In this document: in pieces, positions 44,401 to 56,363 of the stretch
Position numbering within the stretch: the stretch's first letter is position 1
Layout of the letters: each line of letters starts with the position of its first letter
Origin: Eutreptiella sp. 'Long Island Sound 2002'
Lineage: Eukaryota > Euglenozoa > Euglenophyceae > Eutreptiales > Eutreptiaceae
NCBI GenBank assembly: GCA_964036045.1
Contig: OZ038382.1
Coordinates: 79,025,918-79,089,917 of the forward strand
Direction: 5' to 3'
DNA length: 64,000 nucleotides
Made by a program: the position numbers and the translations under genes
The notes under the pieces: generated by a model
Told to the model about the DNA's origin: nothing
The model's database searches: none
What the model saw: the letters and a program-made list of their open reading frames with translations, nothing else

Positions 44401-47400
44401 CCCCTGCCCCTGCCCCTGCTACTGCCCCTGCTACTGCCACTGCCCCTGCCCCAGCCACTGCCCCTGCCCCTGCCCCTGCGACTGCCACTGCCACTGCTCC
44501 TGCCCCTGCCACTGCCACTGCCCCTGCCACTGCCCCTGACCCTGCCCCTGCCTCTGCAACTGCCCCTGCTCCTGCCACTGCCCCTGCCCCTGCCCCTGCC
44601 CTTGCCCCTGCCACTGCCCCCGCCACTGCCCCTGCCCCAGCCACTGCCCCTGCCCCTGCCCCCACCACTGCCCTTGCCCCTTCCCACTGCCCCTGCTCCT
44701 GCCCCTGCCACTGCCACTGCCCCTGCCCCTGCCCATGCCCCTGCCCCTGCCCCTGCCCCTGCCACTGCCTCCACCCCTGCCCCTACCCCTGCCCCGGCCC
44801 CTGCCCATGCCCCTGCCCCTGCCTCTACCACGGTTCCTAACCCTGCCCCGGCCCCTGCAACTGCCCCTGCTCCTGCCACTGCCCTAGCCCCTGCCCCTGC
44901 CCCTGCCCCTGCCACTGCCCCTGCCACTGCCCCTGCCCCAGCCACTGCCCCGCCCCTGCCCCTGTCCCTGCCCTCGCCCCTACCACTGCCCTTGCCCCTC
45001 CTACTGCCCCTCCTCCTGCCCCTGCAACTGCCCGTGCCCCTGCCGCTGCCCCGACGACTGCCTCTGCCCCTGCCCCTGTCACTGCCACTGCCCCTGGCTC
45101 TGCCCCTGCCCCAGCCCCTGCCCCTGCCCCTGCCCCTGCAACTGCCCGTGCCCCTGCTCCTGCCACTGCCCCTGCCCCTGCCCCTACCCCCCCTGCCCCT
45201 GCCTCTGCCCCTGCCTTGTCCCGGCCCCTGCTCCTGCCCCAGCCACTGCCTCTGCCCCTGCCTTTGCCCCTGCCACTGCCCCTGCCCCAGCCACTGCCCC
45301 TGCCCCTGCCCCTGCTACTGCCACCGCCCATGCCCCTGCCCCTGCCCCTGCCCCTGCTACAGCCACTGCCCCTGCCCCTGCCCCTGCCCCTGCTACAGCC
45401 ACTGCCACTGCCCCTGCCCCAGCCACTGCCCCTGCCCCTGCCCCTGCGACTGCCACTGCCACTGCCCCTGCCCCTGCCACTGCCACTGCCCCTGCCACTG
45501 CCCCTGACCCTGCCCCTGCCTCTGCAACTGCCCCTGCTCCTGCCACTGCCCCTGCCCCTGCCCCTGCCCTTGCCCCTGCCACTGCCCCTGCCACTGCCCT
45601 TGCCCCAGCCACTGCCCCTGCCCCTGCCCCTACCACTGCCCTTGCCCCTTCCCACTGCCCCTGCTCCTGCCCCTGCCACTGCCACTGCCCCTGCCACTGC
45701 CCATGCCCCTGCCCCTGCCCCTGCCCCTGCCACTGCCTCCACCCCTGCCCTACCCCTGCCCCGGCCCCTGCCCATGCCCCTGCCCCTGCCTCTACCACGG
45801 CCCCTAACCCTGCCCCGGCCCCTGCAACTGCCCCTGCTCCTGCCACTGCCCTAGCCCCTGCCCCTGCCCCTGCCCCCACCACTGCCCCTGCCACTGCCCC
45901 TGCCCCAGCCACTGCCCCGCCCCTGCCCCTGTCCCTGCCCTCGCCCCTACCACTGCCCTTGCCCCTCCTACTGCCCCTCCTCCTGCCCCTGCAACTGCCC
46001 GTGCCCCTGCTGCTGCTCCTACGACTGCCCCTGCCCCTGCCCCTGCCCCTGCCACTGCCCCTGCCCCTGTTCCTGCCCCCCGCCCCTGCCTCTGCCCCTG
46101 CCCCTGTCACTGCCACTGCCCCTGGCTCTGCCCCTGCTCCAGCCCCTGCCCCTGCCCCTGCCCCTGCAACTGCCCGTGCCCCTGCTCCTGCCACTGCCCC
46201 TGCCCCTGCCCCTACCCCCCCTGCCCCTGCCTCTGCCCCTGCCTTGTCCCGGCCCCTGCCCCTGCCCCAGCCACTGCCTCTGCCCCTGCCTTTGCCCCTG
46301 CCACTGCCCCTGCCCCAGCCACTGCCCCTGCCCCTGCCCCTGCTACTGCCACCGCCCATGCCCCTGCCCCTGCCCCTGCCCCTGCTACAGCCACTGCCCC
46401 TGCCCCTGCCCCTGCCACTGCCATTGCCCCTGCCATGCCCCTGCCCCTGCCCCTGCCCCTGTTCTGCCCCTGCCTCTGCCCCTGCTACTGCCCCCGCCCC
46501 TGCCTCTGCCACTGTCCCTGCCCCTGCCCCTGCCCCCGCCCGTGCCCCTGCCTCTGCCCCTGCCCCAGTCCCTGCTCCTGCCCCTGCCCTAGCATCTGCC
46601 CCTGCCCCTGCCCGTGCCACTGCCCCTGCACCTCCCACAGCCCCGGCCCCTGCCCCTGCCCCTGTCCCTGCCCATGCCCCTGCCCCTGCCCATGCCACTG
46701 CTTCTGCCCCACCGACTGCCCCTGCCCCTGCCCCTGCCCCTGCCCCTGCCCCTGCCCCTGCCCCTGCCCCTGCCCCTGCCCCTGCCACATCCCCTGCCCC
46801 TGCCCCTGCCCTCCTGCCCATGCCTCTGCCCCTGCCCCTGCCACAGCCACTGCCCCTGCCCCTGCCCCTGCTACTGCCACTGCCCCTCCCCCTGCCCCTG
46901 CTACTGCCACTGCCCCTGCCACCCCACCTGCCCCTGCCCCTGCCACTGCCCCTGCCACTGCCTCTGCCCCTGCTTCTGCCCCTGCCCCTGCCTTTGCCTG
47001 TGCCCCTGCTACTGCCCCTGCCCCTGCCCCTGCCCCTGCCCCTACCCCTGCCCCTGCCCCTGCCACTGCCCCTGCTCAAGCCACTGGCCCTGTCCCTGCC
47101 CCTGCCCCAGCCCCAGCCCCTGCCCCTGCCACTACCCCTGCCCCTGCCCCTGCGCCTGCCCCGGCTCCTGCCCCTGCCACTGCCCTTACCCGTCCCACTG
47201 CTCCGGCTCCTGCCACTGCCCCTGCCCCTGCCCCTGCCCCTGCCCCTGCCACTGCCCCTGCCCCTGCCCCTGCCCCCCCTGCGCCTACCTCTGCCCCTGC
47301 CCCTGCCCCTGCCACTGTCCCTGCCTCTGCCCCTGCCCAAGCCCCTGCCCCCGCCCCTGCCCCTGCAACTGCCCCTGCCCCTGCCCCTGCCACTGCCCTT

Positions 47401-48220
47401 GCACCAACCACTGTCCCTGCCCATGTTCCTGCCCCTGCCACTGCCCCTGCCCCTCCCACGGCCCCTGCTCCTGCCCCTGCCCCTGCGCCTGCCCCTGCCA
47501 CAGCCACTGCCCCTGCCCCTGCCCCTGCTACTGCCACTGCCCCTCCCCCTGCCCCTGCTACTGCCACTGCCCCTGCCACCCCACCTGCCCCTGCCCCTGC
47601 CACTGCCCCTGCCACTGCCTCTGCCCCTGCTTCTGCCCCTGCCCCTGCCTTTGCCTCTGCCCCTGCCCCTGCCCCTGCGCCTGCCCCTGCCCCTGCCCCT
47701 ACCCCTGCCCCTGCCCCTGCCACTGCCCCTGCTCAAGCCACTGGCCCTGTCCCTGCCCCTGCCCCTGCCCCAGCCCCTGCCCCTGCCACTGCCCCTGCCC
47801 CTGCCCCGGCCCCTGCCCCGGCCACTGCCCTTACCCCTCCCACTGCCCCGGCTCCTGCCACTGCCCCTGCCCCTGCCCCTGCCCCTGCCCCTGCCACTGC
47901 CCCTGCCCCTGCCCCTGCCCCCCCTGCCCCTACCTCTGCCCCTGCCCCTGCCCCTGCCACTGCCCCTGCCTCTGCCCGTGCCCAAGCCCCTGCCCCCGCC
48001 CCTGCCCCTGCAACTGCCCCTGCCCCTGCCCCTGCCACTGCCCTTGCACCAACCACTGTCCCTGCCCATGTTCCTGCCCCTGCCACTGCGCCTGCCACTG
48101 CCCCTGCCCCTCCCACGGCCCCTGCTCCTGCCCCTGCCCCTGCCCCTGCCCCTGCCCCTGCCCCTGCCCCTGCCCTTGCCGCCCCAGCCCCTGCCTCTGC
48201 CCCTGCCCCTGCCCCTGCCG
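41445..48220. repeat. CCCCTG hexanucleotide array 3 with higher-order repeats
   Basis: A 6.8-kb hexamer array. Marker variants show nested duplications. GTTCCTGCAC occurs at 42461 and 44241, and CGGTTCCTAA at 43051 and 44831, giving a 1,780-bp higher-order unit present twice. TGCCTTGTCC at 43431, 45212 and 46240 shows a further partial copy about 1,030 bp on. GCTCAAGCCACTGG at about 47074 and 47731, and GCACCAACCACTG at 47401 and 48046, give a third unit of about 650 bp. Growth was therefore by segmental duplication as well as slippage. The strand bias never inverts. Confidence 0.93.
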
Positions 48221-48459
48221 CGACAAGAAGACGTCAAGGACGGCAAGACAGCAGGCGGTGCAAGCATACAGAACACAGAACACAACTCCCCTCCAAGCCC
48301 TAGTGGGGGTACGTGTGGTGGCGTCCCTGCTAGGCCACAGCCGCCTGGTCACGCTGTGTTCTCGTGCCAAAGCATAGGTGGGCCAAAGGTGCCATGACAT
48401 AGGAACAGTGGCCAGACGACCCGGACAGGAACGTGCGGAGACGAGCGCGCCGAGTGCGC
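48221..48459. other. Short flank between array 3 and truncated retroelement copy
   Basis: About 240 bp of mixed sequence. No gene, and no match to the flank of array 2. Confidence 0.4.
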
Positions 48460-49405
48460 GGAAGCAGGGGAGAGGATAGGAGCGACCTGTGCAAGGAGCA
48501 CGAAACGTTCCCCGGATGGATGAGGATCCTGTGGGCCCGCGCCACGGGGTCGCTGGCGGCCCGGTGGGGTATAAACACGGGATGAGGGGTGGGATGGGGG
48601 CACGGGGCTAGGACAGGGGTGTGGCACGGGCCACACAACGGCCCCAAGGCATCGGAAAACCATGGGAAGCGGGGATTGGGCCGGTGACGGTATGTGGCGA
48701 AGGGGAACGGGACATGGGATGGGAAGGGAGGCCGAAAGCGCCAAACAACAGCCCTGTGGGATTGGGAAACCAGTCGCCATAGAGTGCTAAACCATGGGCC
48801 AACCATAGGGAGCCTGGCCACGGGAGGTCGGAAAAATGCCCTGAACTCCGGGACGGCCGTGAGGTGTCCGCAGGGGTGAGGGTTGACCCTGAGGTCCCCG
48901 GGTCAATGACCTAAGTACACGTAGGTTCAGGCGTGAGCGGGACCTGGGGGAACGTGGAAAGGGTTGCCCCCTGGCTTCCAGCCGCGGATGGACGACACCC
49001 AAGTGCATCCGGGAGCCGAGTGGGTACTCCAGCCCGTGAGTGATGGGGAGTAGTGGAATGTGGTTGACAGGGAGAAATGCTCCGCTGTCGGCGAGGGCTA
49101 TCCACAGGAAACCCGCCTGCAGGCGCCAGAAAGGCTGTGCTAGGGGGGGAAGGCCGGAGGGTCCTTCGATGGGTGACCGGTAGGAGCTGAGACCGTGAGG
49201 GCAGCGACTGAAGGACACCTACCGCCGGTCATACCCCAAGGGAACCTGGTTCAAGTTCTCGGCCGTGAGGTGAGAAAGGGGTCGCCAGGGGAACTGATGG
49301 TGGAGAGCTCTCCTTCCCGCCAGAGGCGACCACCATGTAAAACAAGCAAGGAGGAGTCAGATGAGGCTGCGGACGCGGCCGCCCTTAATTACTTACTTAC
49401 TTACT
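48460..49405 (+). mobile_element. Retroelement 3' end with (TTAC)n tail, copy B (5'-truncated)
   Basis: This matches the right-hand part of copy A, including GAAACCAGTCGCCAT and GTCAGATGAGGCTGCGGAC. It ends in a TTAC tail at about 49386-49404. It begins abruptly within one of the units that copy A has in tandem, so it is a 5'-truncated insertion. Immediately after the tail lies the minus-strand ORF1 remnant of a third element. The insertion, or a rearrangement here, cuts that element. Confidence 0.7.
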
Positions 49406-50200
49406 GCGTCGGAGCAGGTGGTTTTGATGGTGAGCCGCGGCCCGTCTGCGGGCCGCGTGGAGGGCGGTGCTGTCGGCTGCAGGGGGTGCGTGGTGGGCGG
49501 GCCTTTTGCGCGCGGTCGGGGCGACGTGTAGTGGATGCTTCCACGCTGGACGCGGGTGGTGTCGTTGCGGCTGGAGGCGAGGGTAGGTGGTGAAGCCGTA
49601 TATGGTGATGGGGCAGCGCTCATGCGTGCCGTGGAGGTAGTAGTGGTCGCGGTCCATGTTGTGGGTGACGACGACCTTGGGCGTCGGTATGTCGTACTGG
49701 AGTAGGGTATTGGGGAGCTGTTTGGTGACGCGTGCCGTCACGTTCCCCTGTTTTGGGTGCGATGTCGTGGGGCACGAGGCTGTGGACGGCCCAAGCATCT
49801 TGGGCAGGGAGGTCGAGGTCCGATAGGGGTGGATGAATTGGGGCGTCCCCTGAAGTGTGCGAAAGCCCGGTTGTGGTGTGCCGCCGCTTCCGTGATGACA
49901 GACGGTGCCCATTGGGATGGCGCCCCAACCTGCCGGGCCACGGCGGCGACGGCATGGGCAACCGCTGTGAGGTCTGGGCCGATGCCAGGCTGGTCTGCCG
50001 GTGGTTGTAGGCCCCCTCCGGTGCGGGGGGGTGCCACCACAGAGTGTAGCCCTTTTGCGTGTTATCGGGGGGGGTGTGCACGAGGCCCTGGTGGTTGGAG
50101 ATGGCGGTCTTGAGGGCATCCGCTGCTGCGCGGTGGAGGGTGCGCGTGTAGGCCCAGACCCCGGTGGGGGGGGCCGCCCTGGTGTGGGATTCGGCCGTGG
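49406..50200 (-). pseudogene. ORF1 remnant of third element, C-terminal part
   Basis: Coding signal passes through all three minus frames, so it is broken by small indels. The segment LLQYDIPTPKVVVTH (about 49710-49665) matches plus-strand ORF1 YQYDVLTPKVVVTT. Upstream, AVAAVARQVGAPSQWAP in another frame corresponds to plus-strand ALARVAEEWVREAGEVG. It therefore overlaps the first part of plus ORF1 and shows what precedes it. It stops at the (TTAC)n-tailed copy. Confidence 0.6.
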
Positions 50201-50210
50201 TGGAGGCCGG

Positions 50211-50702
50211 CTAGAGGGTGTGACTGGTGAGGGAGGCCCTGTGCAGCCCATCGTGCAGGGAGGCGGACACGTGTGCCCACCTGTCCGCCCATCCCTGTTT
50301 GGCGTCCCCCCCGTCTGTCCCTGTGGGCAGGTGCACGATGATCACGTGCCAGGGGTGGGACCCTGGTACCATGGTGGGCAGTGTGGTGTGTTCGTGGGCG
50401 TGTGACCACACCGCGGTGTCTGCGTTCGCCCGTACGTAGTCCTTCCCCTCCGCTGTGTGGACGTTTTCGATGGCGGCCTCTCCTTCCAGGGTGAGGAGGA
50501 GGTGTGCGCCACGATCCTGCGTGTGCACCTCCCTCTCCCGGAGCCACAGGTACGTGAGCGCCACGGCGCCGGGGAGGATTTCCCCCCACGTGAAGGTGCC
50601 CTCGGGTGATGCCCACTGCAGGGGCAGTGTGCGGCGTCCCCGCAAGTCGCTGGTGGCATGGTAGTCGTGGGGGAGGTGACCCTTGGTGAGCCGGTGCGGC
50701 AT
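50211..50702 (-). pseudogene. ORF1 remnant of third element, middle part
   Basis: A 163-codon minus frame with a well-mixed, globular composition: LPGAVALTYLWLREREVH, HLLLTLEGEAAIENVH and HPWHVIIVHLP suggest alternating strands. It is in the same frame as the 376-codon piece upstream, separated by stops. The plus-strand copy lacks this part because the CCCCTG array takes its place. Family unknown. Confidence 0.5.
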
Positions 50703-50885
50703 GTGTTCGGTGGTGGCTGTGGGGGGGTCCCAATTACATTGCTCCGGGGGGGGTGCGTCCGCGTCCTCCTCCTGGGGTTGGGCCAGCGGCAGCGCCTGTG
50801 CAGTGGGTGTGGTGTCGGGTAATCCGCTGTGTGTGAGGATATAGAAGCCCTCGTGGGCGAGCTGGAGAACGATGTCCGACTGGAT

Positions 50886-52119
50886 TTACGACTTCGCCGT
50901 CTGTTCCGGGGACCACTGGTGGGGTCCGCTCTGCGGCCGGTGGAGAGTGACTTGATGGCCCCATCTCCACCTGTGGTAGGAGAGGAGGCTGAGGATGCTG
51001 TCTTGCTCCGGGTCCTTCACGCTCTCCATGTACGCCGTCATGTCAGTGACCTTGAAGGCGTACTCTTCCTCCCATTCTTGTGTGGATGCGCCTGGAGATG
51101 GGGGGGTGGTGGTGTACCTGTGGAGCCCCGGCCCCGTGACGTCGGGCAGGTCGCGCTCGAGGGACGCCCGGTACTCTGCGGGGCCCTTGCTGGCTGCGTG
51201 GGTGGGGTGGTGGCGCCGCAGGGCGTTGGACAGGTGTGTCCAGGGCGCCCGCTCGCGGGGTGCGGGCCTTGGGGGGGCATTTTGCGGGCCAGGGTAGCCG
51301 GGGTCCGCGGGGTTGCTTGTTGCGGGCTCGGGTTCCGGCGGGGTTAGGTCCATATGCTGTTCAGTGTCCTCCGTGTGTTGGAGCTCCAGCTCTAGCAGGC
51401 TGTCGATGTCAAAGGCCATGGGGTCATCGTGGGCGTGCTGGGGTGCTGCTTCGTGGTGCGGTCGGTGTGTTATGTTGGTGCTCGGTGTATGTGCGGCGGC
51501 CGGTGCGGGGCCGTGCGCCGGTGCCCGGGGAAGCGCGTGGTTTGGCGTGGTTGTGGTGTGCGTCTGCTCGTTGGTGGCTGTCCAAGCTGGCGGTGTCGCC
51601 CCTGGGGGTGGTTCGGGTTGTGGCCGGTGGTGGGCGTCGACCTGGCGTGTGGTGTGTGGGGTTTCCAGGGGTGGTGCGGGTTGGGAGGGGGCAGGGTGCG
51701 TAGCCGGTGTGGCGTGGCGTCGTTCCTGTGTTGGTGGGCTGTGGTGTTTCATGCCCTCGGGTGGGGGAGGGGGGCGCAGTGTGGCACGGTGGTGCTGGGT
51801 TGCGTGGTGGCCTTCCCGTTTGGGGGGGGGGGCACCGTGTCCAGGTCTGCTGGGGTGGGTGGTCGCTCGTGGCTGGTCCTCGGGCGGTGTGGGGCGGCCC
51901 TGTGCGGTCTCCTGGTAGTCCCTCTGGTGTGTTCCAGTACGTGGACCGTGCGGGTTCGTTGTGTTGTGGGGCGTGGGGTCCCCTAGGGCGGGGTGTGTGG
52001 GATTGGAGTGTCGCATCCAGGGGGGTGTGGTCGCGTGGTGCTTTGGGGGTCTCAGCCCACTGGTGAGTGGTCCCAGTGGTGCAGGGAGCGCTGTGTATGG
52101 GCCACACGCGGGCTGCCAC
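50886..52119 (-). pseudogene. ORF1 remnant of third element, N-terminal part
   Basis: A 376-codon frame (52016-50886). Its first half is Pro/Thr/His-rich low complexity. Its second half is more ordered: MAFDIDSLLELELQHTED, WTHLSNALRRHHPTH, YRASLERDLPDVTG, EEEYAFKVTDMTAYMESV. An acidic amphipathic stretch (IDSLLELELQ) stands out. It shares its frame with the middle part. I recognise no domain, and the true start is not clear. Confidence 0.45.
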
Positions 52120-53150
52120 GTTTGTGGGGTCTGCGGGTCGGTGGGTCGCGGCGTCTTGGGCGTGTTGCAGCCCCGGTGCGGCGTCCGTTGGTGGTGAGTG
52201 GTGGTGCCTGGCTCGGGTGTACCGTCTTCATGGTGGGGGGGGGGCTATGGGCTCGGGTGTGTGGTGGGTCCGTGGTAGGCGACCGGCTGGCAGCGGGTGC
52301 CGGGGCCTCACTGTGGGTGGGTCTTCCGCGGTGTCTCCTTGGTGCGTCCCGTGGTGGCCCCTGGTCGGCTGGCTGAGGGGGGTTCATGGGGTGTACCGCA
52401 TCCATGGGGGCACCACTGTGTGTTGGTGTGCCGTAGTGGGTTGTGGGGGTGGGGCGTGTGTCGGTGTCGTCGGTGTGGTCGGCGGCGGTGTGTCGTGTGT
52501 CGTCCTCGGCGGCTCCTCATGATGGTCCGTTGTGGCGGTGCGGGGGCGGTGGTCTTGGGCTTGGCGGTTCCTGGGAGGGCGCGGGACATGCGGGGTGGGG
52601 ATGGTTGGGGGGGGGGGCGCGTGTGTGTGTGGGTTCATGTGTTCGCCCTCTGCTCCCTCTGCGGTTCCTTGCCCTACCCTCAGCCTTTCGGTTGCCTCTC
52701 TCTTTGTGCATGTTCTTTTTTTTTGGGGGGGGGGGGCGGGGGAGGGTGCGTGTGGTTGGCCGTTTTCGGTGCTGGGTGTGGGCGTGGGTGCGTGCCGCTG
52801 CCGGTGTTGGTGTGGGTATTGGTGTCGTGAGGGATGGGTGGCTGTTGCGCTCTGGGTCCCCCCTGTGTGTGTCGGCCCTCAGGCATCTGTGGCTTCCGGT
52901 TTCCGGAGCGCCGGTCCGGGGGGCGCCGGCGGCGAGTGGTTGGCGGCAGTGGTGGCGTGGTGCTTGCGTGGGTGGTCGCGGCTCCTGGGTAGCGCCTGGG
53001 TGGCGTGGTCGGACGTGGGCGTGCGTGTGGGTGTGTCAATGGCGGGACAGCCAGTGTGGGCGTGGCTGGTTTGTCTGGGTGGGATGGGGCGGGGTGTCGG
53101 GTATGTGTGCGCCGAAGGCGTGGTGGGTTGGATTGGGGCACTGTGGGCGA
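52120..53150. other. GT-rich spacer
   Basis: G/T-rich plus strand with G runs near 52603-52617 and 52724-52738. Open frames are abundant but show no domain. No gene supported. Confidence 0.4.
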
Positions 53151-55440
53151 TGTAATGGGTGGTGGAGATGCTGGCGATGCCTACGGGGGGGGGTGCTGCA
53201 GGCGCCGCAACGGGTTGGTGTGGCCAATGTGGGTGCTGCAGACAATGCGCTGGGCGTTGACGGTGTTGGTGATGCCGATGGTGACGGTGTCGTAGGCGAC
53301 AGGGGGGGGGCTTGAGGGGGCCGGCGGTTCCGGTGGTCGCAGTAGGCGGTGCAATGGGCAGTGGCGTCGCTGGTGATGTCGGCGGGTGCTGCAGGTGACG
53401 TCGATGGCGAGGGCGCTGCGGGTGACGTTATGGGCGATGGCGCTGTTGACGGGGGGTGTTGCAGGTGATGTGCCGGCTGGTGGTGCCGCTGGTACTGCCT
53501 GTGTGTAGGGCGTCGCCGGGGATGCTGTGGTAGCAGGCAGTGGTGGTCTCGTCGGTGGTGCCGATGGTGAGGGTGACGCAGGCGATGCACCGGGTAACAG
53601 TGGGGCCGGTGTGTGTTGTAGGTGATGCTTTGGGAACGGGTGGTGGGGGGCTGGAGAGGGGGCTGCCGTTGGTGCAGCGGGCGATGGTGGCGTCGGTGAT
53701 GCCGGTGGTGAGGGTGTCGCAGGTGATGGATGGGATGACAGTGTTGTTGGTGATGTCGGTGGCGGGGGCGGATGTACGTGGGGCTGTTGGCGCCGGCGGC
53801 GAGGGTGTTGCATGTGGTGCAACGGCCGATGGTGAGGGTGCTGTAGGCGGCGCAGTGGGCGGTGGTGTCGCCGGCGATGCCGATGGCGAGGGTTCTGTGG
53901 GTGATTCTGATGGTGAGGGTGTTGCCGGTGATGCAATGGGTGATGGCGTCGCTGACGGTGTCAGTGGTGAGGGTGCTGCAGGCGTTGTCATGGGTGATGG
54001 CGATGTGGGCGGCGTCCGTGGCGGGGGTGTCGTGGGTGATGCTACGGGTAGTGGCGCTGCTTGCCACTCTAACGACGGTGAGGGTGCGGCAGTGCATTGC
54101 GAGCGTCGCTGGCGGCGTTGATGGTGGGGGTGTCGTAGGTGATCGAGAATGTTGGGGCTCATCGGGCGACGGTGAGACGGGTAATGCCGACGGTCGAGGC
54201 GGCGGTCCGGGTGATGGGAGGGCTGCAGAGGGAGAGCGCTGCGTTTGACGTCCCCGTGAGGGCGCTGTGGGTGTTTGGCCGGGCGCTGTTTGCGGTGTCA
54301 GGGGTGCCGCTAGTGGTGGAACGGGCATCAGTGACGCTGGTGTTGTTGATGGTGAGGGTGCTGCGGGTGGTTCCATGGGTGGCGGAGTCACCAGTGGTGC
54401 CGATGGTGAAGGTGCTACCGGTCGCGTCAATTTTGAGGGTGCTGCTTCCTGTGGATGTGGGGCTGGTGTGCGCTACTGGTGGTTCGACGGTCCAGGTGGT
54501 GGTGAGGCCAGGGGCGCCGTCGTGAGGGTTGCCAGCGGTGGAGCGGGTGATGGGGGGGCTGCAGGAGGTGTAATTGGCGGTGGTGCCCTTGGTGATGTTG
54601 ATGGCGAGGGTGCTGCAGGTGATGGACCGGGTGACGTTGGTGATGGCAATGGTGAGCGGGCGATGGTGATGCTGGCGTTGCCGATGGGGGGGGGCTGTTG
54701 CATGGGACGCAACGGGTGGTGGCCGTGGGCTATGCACCGGGTGGTGGTGGTGCTGGTTGTGTCGTCGGCGAGGGTGCCGCAGGGAGGTGACTCAACATGT
54801 GATGCTGTCCAAGGCGATGTTACTGGTGAGGGCTTTCCGGGCCGTCGCCATTGGTACCGCTGGCGGTGCCAGTGGTGGGGCTGTTGCAGGTGCTGTGGTG
54901 CCCTGCGTGATGCAACGGGTGATGGCGTTGTTCGTGATGTCGCGGGTGCTGCAGGTCTGTAGGCGATGCCACGGGTGCTGTTCCGTGTCACGCGGTGGTT
55001 GGTGTGTCTTTTGCTGCTTACGGTGGGGGCACCGCGGGTGCCATATGCTGTAATTGTGGATGGTGTCGCTGCTGGTGCAGGTGGTGATTGTAGGTGCCGC
55101 AACGGCCGTTGGGGCTGCCGCAGGTGACGTGGTGGGTGGTGGTGTCGCTGGCGATGTTGATGGTAACGGTGCTGTAGGCGATAAGGGTGGGACAGCGCTG
55201 TTGGCGGTTTATGGTGTGGGTGCTGCGGGGGTATTGCAGGTGAGGCGCCGGGTGAATGGTGGCGCGCCTGGTGACGGTGTCCGGAGTGCTGCCGATGGGG
55301 AGGGTGTTGTTGGCGATGCCCTGGGTGCCACTGGTGAGAGGCTGGTGGAGAGGAGAGGGCGATAGTGCGGTCGGGCGTGATGGCGGGTTCTCCGGTGTTG
55401 GTGAGGCTGGTGACGCGGTCCACTCTCTCTACAGGGCTTG
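53151..55440. repeat. Degenerate GATGGTGAGGGTGCTG-type minisatellite region
   Basis: About 2.3 kb of imperfect repeats built from GGTGATG, GGCGATGG, GGTGAGGGTGCTG and GCTGCAGGTGATG. Unit length varies and I could not fix a single period. The minus strand reads as Ser/Pro/Thr/Ala-rich low complexity (ATPSPSASPATPSPS). This could be a real mucin-like tract, but in this context is more likely minisatellite DNA. Confidence 0.65.
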
Positions 55441-56040
55441 GACCAAGATGCCCGATGGTGGCTGTTGAGGCAGGTGATGCGTCCACTCTGTGGTTCTTGG
55501 TGTGTGTGGCCAGTGCCGGGTATCTTTGGTGCGCTTGTTGGCGTGGGTGTGTTGACGGCGGTGGTTTGTCTGCCTGTCTGCCCGTGGAGTCGGTGCCGGC
55601 GTTGGGCGGCTGCCTGTGCGTGTTGCGGTGGCGGTGGGGGTCGGTGCGCTGGGCGCTTCGTGGGCGTGGTTGGGTGCGGGTGCGCATGTTGGTGTGTACT
55701 TGGTGCGGGTTGCGGGGGGTCTTTGGGCGGCGGCTGTGTTGTTGCCGTGTGTGTGGCGGTTTGTGTTGTCTGGTGGAGCGTGGCTGGTGTGTGCTTTGCG
55801 TGGATGGTGTGGGGCCTGGTCGGCGTTGGTGGTGTTGTTGTGGGTGTTTGCGGTTGGGTTCTGGTTGTGGGCGTGTTGTCCGTGCGGTGTGGTCGGGCGT
55901 GATGGTGGTGTCGCTGGCGATGTCGATGTTGACGGTGCTGATAGCGCGGATAGCGTCAGGATAGCGTCAGGATGGCGCAACCAGGACCTGATGGCATCTC
56001 AGGGGGTCAATCAGGGCTCCGGGGTTGATACTTACCAGAA
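55441..56040. other. GT-rich spacer before the AT-rich block
   Basis: TG-rich sequence whose translations look hydrophobic or Cys/Trp-rich only because of base composition. Near 55968-55980 two units of GCGTCAGGAT appear, related to the minisatellite at 57445. Confidence 0.4.
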
Positions 56041-56363
56041 ATAGATTACAAATAAAAGACAAAATGTTGTACAGGGTACAAACCTAATGAGACGTTTTGA
56101 ACATCTTTTAGAAGGCTTTATGGCAGGAAAAGGGGAAAATTTTTTTTGGAACACAAAAATATCTAATAATAATAATTATAATTATATAAAGGTGGTTGAA
56201 GTGAATAGCGGGCAGCGGGTACGACGGCAGCGAATCCCGAAAAGAAGAAAATGGTTTACAAGGAAATTGTTCGTAGGTATGCAATTTACAACTTTTCACA
56301 GATTACCCATTATTGCTACAGTCAGGAAGTTCATGAAGGAGGAAGAGTGAAGAAGTGGAAAAA
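56041..56363 (+). other. AT-rich stretch with a possible exon
   Basis: Composition switches to AT-rich. An 87-codon plus frame (56087-56350) contains a basic segment, GQRVRRQRIPKRRKWFTRK. This is more protein-like than its surroundings but has no recognised domain. It may be an exon of the transposon-related gene that follows, or an AT-hook-like piece. Low confidence. Confidence 0.3.

Noticed and set aside
41493-44840. Open frame of 1,115 codons (Leu-Pro repeats) and similar frames on both strands
   Set aside because: Produced by the CCCCTG hexamer, which is stop-free in almost all frames. Not evidence of a gene.
53036-54430. Ser/Pro/Thr-rich mucin-like protein of 464 codons on the minus strand
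   Set aside because: Follows from the GATGGTGAGGGTGCTG-type repeats. Several frames are open at once and no signal peptide or anchor is visible.
55616-56044. Hydrophobic membrane-protein-like frame
   Set aside because: Val/Leu/Trp/Cys content comes from TG-rich DNA. No start context, and it overlaps other open frames.
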